Source of the DNA: CAVRJC01 sp963721435
Lineage (GTDB): Bacteria; Actinomycetota; Acidimicrobiia; IMCC26256; DASPTH01
Assembly: GCA_963721435.1 (NCBI GenBank)
Contig: CAVRJC010000012.1
Location: 310,001-374,000, forward strand
Direction: 5' to 3'
Length of the DNA: 64,000 nucleotides
The position numbers were made by a program, and so were the translations under genes. Below are positions 59,668 to 64,000 of the stretch, piece by piece. The notes below the pieces were generated by a model. The model was given only the letters and a program-made list of their open reading frames with translations. It had not been told where the DNA came from and did not search any database. Positions within the stretch are counted from its first letter, which is position 1. Each line of letters opens with the position of its first letter.

Positions 59668-59682
59668 ATTACATTATTACAT
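59668..59682 (-). promoter_or_regulatory. tandem ATTACAT sites upstream of the RHH-like gene
   Basis: ATTACAT occurs at 59668-59674 and 59676-59682, an 8-bp period in an A/T-rich patch within a G/C-rich region. On the coding strand it reads ATGTAATAATGTAAT, ending 4 bp before the ATG. Closely spaced direct repeats suit ribbon-helix-helix dimers, so this may be the gene's own operator. Confidence 0.6.
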
Positions 59683-60101
59683 CATTGCGACGCGAGCAAC
59701 CGCCGGATCGACGCCGCCACGGCCTCCGCCGCCTCCTCGCTGTCGTAGCGCCGGCGCGGCCAGAAGAACCCCCGCAGGCCGTCGCCCTTGGTGCGGGGCA
59801 CGGCGTGCACGTGCAGGTGGGCCACGCTCTGGCTCACCACGTTGTTCATGGCGACGAACGAGCCCTGCGCCCCGGTGCCGTCCTGCACCGCGGCCGCGAC
59901 CGCCTGGGTGCGAGCGAACAGGTCGTCGCGCAAGGGGCCGTCGAGCTCACGCAGGGTCTCGACGTGCCGACGCGGCATGACCAGCGTGTGCCCCTCGAAC
60001 AGCGGCCGGTGGTCGAGGAACGCGACGACGGTCTCGGTGTCGAGCACCCAGTGCGCGGGGATGTCTCCGGCGATGATCGAGCAGAAGACGCACGCTGCCA
60101 T
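59682..60101 (-). CDS. HIT family protein
   Basis: 139 residues. CVFCSIIAGDIPAHWVLDTETVVAFLDHRPLFEGHTLVMPRRHV is the usual HIT N-terminus, and the histidine triad is SVAHLHVHAVPR. The C-terminal DGLRGFFWPRRRYDSEEAAEAVAASIRR is common to actinobacterial HIT hydrolases. It cleaves dinucleoside polyphosphates or nucleoside phosphoramidates. ATG 60101. It ends in the operator region of the RHH-like gene. Confidence 0.93.
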   Translation of the reverse strand: MAACVFCSIIAGDIPAHWVLDTETVVAFLDHRPLFEGHTLVMPRRHVETLRELDGPLRDDLFARTQAVAAAVQDGTGAQGSFVAMNNVVSQSVAHLHVHAVPRTKGDGLRGFFWPRRRYDSEEAAEAVAASIRRLLASQ

Positions 60102-60122
60102 CGTGCTCGCGGAGTGCCCGGA

Positions 60123-60629
60123 CTACCCGGGAGAGGTGTAGGGCCGCCGGCGCGGCTCGACCGCGTCACGCTTCGGCACCATCACCTTGCGCCGGAAGTA
60201 GCAGACCTCTTCACCCCGCTGGTTGAAGCCGCGGGTCTCGACGGTGACGACGCCACGATCGGGACGGCTCTGCGACTCTCGCTTCTCGAGCACCTTGGTC
60301 TCGGCGTAGATGGTGTCGCCGTGGAACGTCGGCATCGTGTGCTTGAGCTCTTCGACCTCGAGGTTGGCGATCGCGGCGCCACTGACGTCGGGGACGCTCA
60401 TGCCGAGCACGAGTGAATAGACGAGGTTGCCGACGACGACGTTCTTGCCGAACTGCGTCTGCGTCTCCGCGTACCACGCGTCGGTGTGCAACGGATGGTG
60501 GTTCATCGTGATCATGCAGAAGAGGTGGTCGTCGGCCTCGGTGATCGTCTTGCCCGGCCAGTGCTGGTAGACGTCACCGGGCTCGAAGTCCTCGTAGAGC
60601 CGTCCGAACGGGCGGTCGTGCGTGGTCAT
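60123..60629 (-). CDS. MaoC family dehydratase
   Basis: 168 residues, single hotdog domain of the (R)-enoyl-CoA hydratase/mesaconyl-CoA hydratase type: GRLYEDFEPGDVYQHWPGKTITEADDHLFCMITMNHHPLHTD, with the aspartate and histidine of the active site, then VVVGNLVYSLVLGMSV and GDTIYAETKVLEKRES. It hydrates an enoyl-CoA. ATG 60629. It lies 22 bp before the HIT gene on the same strand, and the divergent SGNH gene starts 127 bp away. Confidence 0.9.
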   Translation of the reverse strand: MTTHDRPFGRLYEDFEPGDVYQHWPGKTITEADDHLFCMITMNHHPLHTDAWYAETQTQFGKNVVVGNLVYSLVLGMSVPDVSGAAIANLEVEELKHTMPTFHGDTIYAETKVLEKRESQSRPDRGVVTVETRGFNQRGEEVCYFRRKVMVPKRDAVEPRRRPYTSPG

Positions 60630-60755
60630 GGCGGAAGACTAGAAGCGCTCGGCGAACAGGTGGCAGTTGGGTGGTCCATGGACACCTGAACTGACACTTG
60701 CGCGGTCGCCGCGCCCGGAAGAAGCGGGGTGGGTGCCGTACCATCGGTGATCCCC

Positions 60756-61905
60756 ATGGCCGACTCCTCACCCTCCGAGCCGGGCTCCGACTCCTTGCAC
60801 AGCCGCCGTCAGGCTCGCCGCGCGCGCTTGCATCGCCGCCGCCGGCACGTCATCGGCGTCGTCGCGTCGGTGGTCGTCATCGCGATCGCGGCGATCATCG
60901 CGACCGACAGCGTTCGCTTCGGAGGCGACGACCGTCCGTCGCTGGCCGAGACCGTGCACACCCCCACAGCCTCCCGGGCGCCATCGAGCACCTCGACCAC
61001 CGAGTCGAAGCTGCCGTGCCGCGCCAATCTCACGAGCACCGAGCCGCTGAAGCTCTGGGTCGGCGGTGACTCGTTGGCGGGCTCGCTCGGCCCCGCGCTC
61101 GGGACGCTCGCCGGCGCCACCGGCGTCGTGCAGCCCTACTTCCACTCACGCGTGTCGAGTGGCCTCTCGAACCCGAGCTTCGTCGACTGGCCCACGCTCG
61201 CGACCAAGGAGATGACGACGATCACGCCCGAGATCGTCGTGTTCATCATCAGCACCAACGACTACCCCGTCGCGATGAACAAGACCCTCGATGCGACCGG
61301 TGAGCTCGCCTGGAAGGCCGCCTACGCGAAGGAAGTCGACGACATGATGCAGGTGCTCGAGGGCTCGGGGCGCACCGTGCTGTGGTTGGGCGCACCGGTT
61401 CTCGGCGACACCAAGCAGAACGACTCGATCAAGGAGCTCGACGCGGTCGAGAAGGACGTCGCGAAGAAGCACCCGGACGTGGTCTACATCGACACGTACG
61501 CGCTGTTCGCCGACCAGGACGGCAAGTACTCCTCCACCGTCACCGACACGGATGGCAAGACGATCCTGGCCCGCTCCGGCGACGGCGTGCACCTCACCGT
61601 CGACGGCGGGAACTATCTCGCACGCGCGGTCTACAAGGTGATCGACGCGCAGTGCAAGGTCACCGCGCAGGCCGTCACCGGGGTCACGAAGCAGACCATC
61701 CAGACGCGCGGGCAGCACCCAGGTCGCGCCGGGAAGCGGCGGATCCGGCGGCAGCGTGGGCACGACGCCCCCGGCCACCGGGAGCAGCAGCCCCGCGACG
61801 ACGTCACCGTCGACGGCGACCAACCCACCCGCGACCACGAGCGCACCTGCCACCACGAGCGCGCCCGCCACCACCGCGCCGCCCGCGACGACGACGGCCC
61901 CTTAG
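60756..61905 (+). CDS. SGNH/GDSL hydrolase, membrane-anchored, with frameshift before a Thr/Ala/Pro tail
   Basis: About 382 residues. A basic N-terminus leads into the helix HVIGVVASVVVIAIAAIIATD, so the enzyme is outside the membrane. The catalytic serine is in LWVGGDSLAGSLG, the oxyanion asparagine probably in IISTNDYP and the Asp-His pair in SGDGVHLTVDGG. After QTR, near 61710, one extra G shifts the frame. The adjacent frame gives GSTQVAPGSGGSGGSVGTT and a Thr/Ala/Pro tail of PATTSA repeats to a stop at 61903-61905. The tail may span the cell wall or be glycosylated. Probably an acyl or acetyl esterase on a surface polymer. Confidence 0.82.
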
Positions 61906-61969
61906 GGCGCGTCCGTCAGCGGCACGGCCGGAAGGGACGCCGTGGCGAGGCCGTCGGTAACCTCGCGCC

Positions 61970-63593
61970 ATGCCCGACCAGCTCCCTGCCGCGGCCGCGG
62001 CGATCGATTGCGCGGCTGAAGTCGTCGAAACCGCGATCCGTCACCTCGCGCACGGGTCGGTCGTCGACGGCCGCATCAACGTCGACAAGCTCGACGAGCA
62101 CCAGGTGCTCGCGTACGACCTCGCGCACGCGGCGAGCGCACTCGAAGGGTGCCGCGTGATGCTCGCGTACGCCGAGCAGGGCGAGAGTCGAGTCGATGCT
62201 CGCGCGCGCGTTCATCGCCGACGCGGTCGCCGATCTCGGCGCCCGCCTCATCGGACGCGACGCGACGTGGGGCATCGACGGCGAATCGCTCTCGACTGCA
62301 CTCCCGTTCGTCGAAGCCCATCGCTCCCCCGCGTTCCTCCAGCAGCTCGCGGCCACCTTGCCCGCGTCGGGCACCGGGCCCCGTCACCTCCCCGAGGAGT
62401 TCGAGCTCGCGGCCGACACGTTCCACCGGTTCGCCGACGACAAGATCCGCCCCGTCGCCGAGCACGTGCACCGCACCAACGCCGACATCCCCGAGGCGGT
62501 CATCGACGGCCTCGCCGAGCTCGGCGGCTTCGGCATGTCGGTGCCGGAGGCCTACGACGGCTTCGCGAGCGGCGGCGAGGCCGACTACCTCGGCATGGTC
62601 GTCGCGACCGAAGAGCTGTCGTGGGGCTCGCTCGGCGTGGGCGGCTCGCTGATCACGCGTCCCGAGATCCTCACCCGGGCGATCCTCGCGGGCGGCACCG
62701 AGGAGCAGAAGCAGCGGTGGCTCCCGCGCATCGCGGCCGGTGAGCTCATGGTCGGCGTCACCGTGACCGAGCCCGACTACGGCTCCGACGTGGCGGGGAT
62801 CACCACGATGGCCACGCCCGTCGACGGCGGGTACCGCGTCAACGGCGTCAAGACGTGGGCGACCTTCGCCGGGCGCGCCAACCTGTTGATGCTGCTGGCC
62901 CGCACCGATCCCGACCGCACGAAGACCCACCGCGGCCTCTCGATGTTCGTCGTCGAGAAGGACCCGGTGCCCGGACACTCGTTCCTGCTGGAACAGCCCG
63001 AGGGCGGGAAGCTCGAAGGCCGCGCCATCGACACGCTCGGTTACCGCGGCATGCACTCCTACGAGGTGTCGTTCTCCGACTGGTTCGTGCCCGCGGAGAA
63101 CCTGCTCGGCCTCGACGCCGGCCTCGGCCGCGGCTTCTACCTGCAGATGGAGGGCTTCGAGAACGGCCGCCTGCAGACCGCCGCGCGCGCGGTCGGGCTG
63201 ATGCAGGCATCGTTCGACGCCGCGCTCGCGTACTCACAGGAGCGCAAGGTGTTCGGCAAGCCCGTCTTCGACTACCAGCTGAGCCAGGCGAAGCTGGCGC
63301 GGATGGCCGCGCTCATCCAGGCCGGGCGCCAGTTCTCCTACGACGTCGCCCGCCGCATGGGACGCGGCGAGGGCACGCTCGAAGCATCCATGGTGAAGGC
63401 GTACGTGTGCCGCTCGGCCGAGTGGGTCTCCCGCGAGGCCATGCAGCTCCACGGCGGCATGGGCTACGCCGAGGAGTTCCCGGTGTCGCGCTACTTCGTC
63501 GACGCACGCGTGCTCTCGATCTTCGAAGGTGCCGACGAGACACTCTGCCTCCGTGTGATCGCGCGCCGCCTCGCGGAGCAAGCCCTCGCGTGA
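61970..63593 (+). CDS. acyl-CoA dehydrogenase family protein with N-terminal extension, one frameshift
   Basis: About 540 residues when one extra base near 62190 is removed. The first frame gives MPDQLPAAAAAIDCAAEVVETAIRH and LDEHQVLAYDLAHAASALEGCRVML. The second carries MLARAFIADAVADLGARL and the whole catalytic core from 62196: GVTVTEPDYGSDVAG (flavin loop), SDWFVPAENLLG, QLSQAKLARMAALIQAGRQ and SIFEGADETL, with the catalytic glutamate. The 150-residue N-terminal domain occurs in long actinobacterial FadE-type proteins. It oxidises acyl-CoA to trans-2-enoyl-CoA and passes electrons to ETF. Confidence 0.87.
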
Positions 63594-63599
63594 GCTGAG

Positions 63600-63625
63600 G
63601 GATCAGAGCCCGAGGAGGGCTGATC
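63600..63625. terminator. putative bidirectional terminator between convergent genes
   Basis: GATCAG (63601-63606) pairs with CTGATC (63620-63625), or AGCCC (63607-63611) with GGGCT (63617-63621). It lies between the convergent acyl-CoA dehydrogenase and cupredoxin genes. No T-tract is present, so the call is weak. Confidence 0.4.
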
Positions 63626-63645
63626 GATGTCGACGATCCGGAGCG

Positions 63646-64000
63646 TCACTTGACCGTGACGTCGAGCTGCATCCCGCGCTGGTAGTGCTCCGGCAGGTTG
63701 CACACGGCGACGTAGTGGCCGGGATCGAGCTTCGCGCGCACGGCGCGACTCGCGCCCGGCTTCAGGTCACTGCCACTGTCGGCAACCGTCTCCAACTCGG
63801 GCGAGTCCTCGATCACTTCGCCGTTCGCGTCGACGGGGAGCGAGTCGGCCGAGAGGTCGGTGCGGAAGAGCACGAACTCGTGCGCCTGCTTCCCGTCGTT
63901 GACCAGCCCGAAGGTGTGCGAGCCCGCCGACAACTTCGACGACATCGTGATCGAGTAGTCCTTGAGCGAGACCGGCACGTCGCCGAGGGCCGGCGGCGAC
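63646..64000 (-). CDS. cupredoxin domain-containing protein, partial (runs off the right edge)
   Basis: At least 118 residues, open to the end of the window, so the N-terminus and any signal peptide are missing. The visible part is a blue-copper-like beta sandwich: VPVSLKDYSITMSSKLSAGSHTF, GKQAHEFVLFRTD with the first histidine ligand, then YVAVCNLPEHYQRGMQLDVTV with C, H and M ligands of a type 1 copper site. A 30-residue insert holds SPELETVADSGSDL. Probably an exported electron carrier or copper-binding protein. Confidence 0.85.
   Translation of the reverse strand, partial: SPPALGDVPVSLKDYSITMSSKLSAGSHTFGLVNDGKQAHEFVLFRTDLSADSLPVDANGEVIEDSPELETVADSGSDLKPGASRAVRAKLDPGHYVAVCNLPEHYQRGMQLDVTVK

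Overview
The window is about 70% G+C and reads as a chromosome segment from an actinobacterium. The best guess is a free-living, uncultured Acidimicrobiia-type organism. This rests on four luciferase-like flavin oxidoreductases (a family that often uses F420 in Actinobacteria), many SDRs, P450s, CaiB and MaoC enzymes, frequent GTG/TTG starts, dense GTGA/ATGA gene overlaps and an actinobacterial style initiator tRNA. No phage, transposase, IS element or CRISPR array was seen. The class assignment is an inference.

Layout. 0-21 kb: catabolic genes for acyl-CoA and xenobiotic or terpenoid-like substrates (enoyl-CoA hydratase, two acyl-CoA synthetases, a degenerate PaaK-like protein, LLM oxidoreductases, cyclase-family hydrolase, amidohydrolase, ALDH, P450, serine hydrolase, CaiB transferase). 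Within it lies a MerR/alkyltransferase pair behind a classic MerR-type promoter. 21.1-25.8 kb: a stress or dormancy-like cluster (universal stress protein, Zn-alcohol dehydrogenase, tiny membrane protein, DUF1918, erythromycin esterase-like protein, DsbA-like protein). The same 13-bp box precedes two of its transcription units at the same distance from the start codon. 25.9-31.2 kb: a tightly coupled minus-strand operon (amidohydrolase, SDR, LLM, amidohydrolase, MaoC). 31.3 kb: initiator tRNA-Met with a terminator hairpin. 31.5-46.2 kb: sulfatase, P450, acetoacetate decarboxylase family, AlkB, aminotransferase plus omega-amidase, dodecin, SDRs, NTF2-like proteins, an amidohydrolase and several gene remnants.

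46.2-48.1 kb holds a DNA methyltransferase whose C-terminal domain is a visibly related but active-site-altered copy of the small PD-(D/E)XK-like protein encoded just after it. 48.2-54.1 kb is the most striking locus. A cobalamin riboswitch precedes a secreted alpha/alpha-repeat protein and a membrane-anchored DUF4430-like protein, which together resemble the two domains of animal transcobalamin. Divergent from these is a complete ECF transporter (T, fused A-A, S). I read this as a transcobalamin-like B12 capture and import system.

54.1-64 kb: an AbiEi/DUF559-type gene flanked by two related palindromes, flavin reductase, MBL hydrolase, a drug-type ABC exporter under a MarR regulator with a 34-bp palindromic operator, an RHH-like regulator with tandem ATTACAT boxes, HIT, MaoC, SGNH hydrolase, an acyl-CoA dehydrogenase and a partial cupredoxin.

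About fourteen single-base frame breaks sit in otherwise well-conserved genes, mostly at short G/C runs and sometimes in compensating pairs. They look more like uncorrected sequence errors than decay, so several genes marked pseudogene here may be intact in the organism. Three other remnants (SnoaL-like, SDR, P-type ATPase) lack large internal or N-terminal parts and are more likely truly broken.
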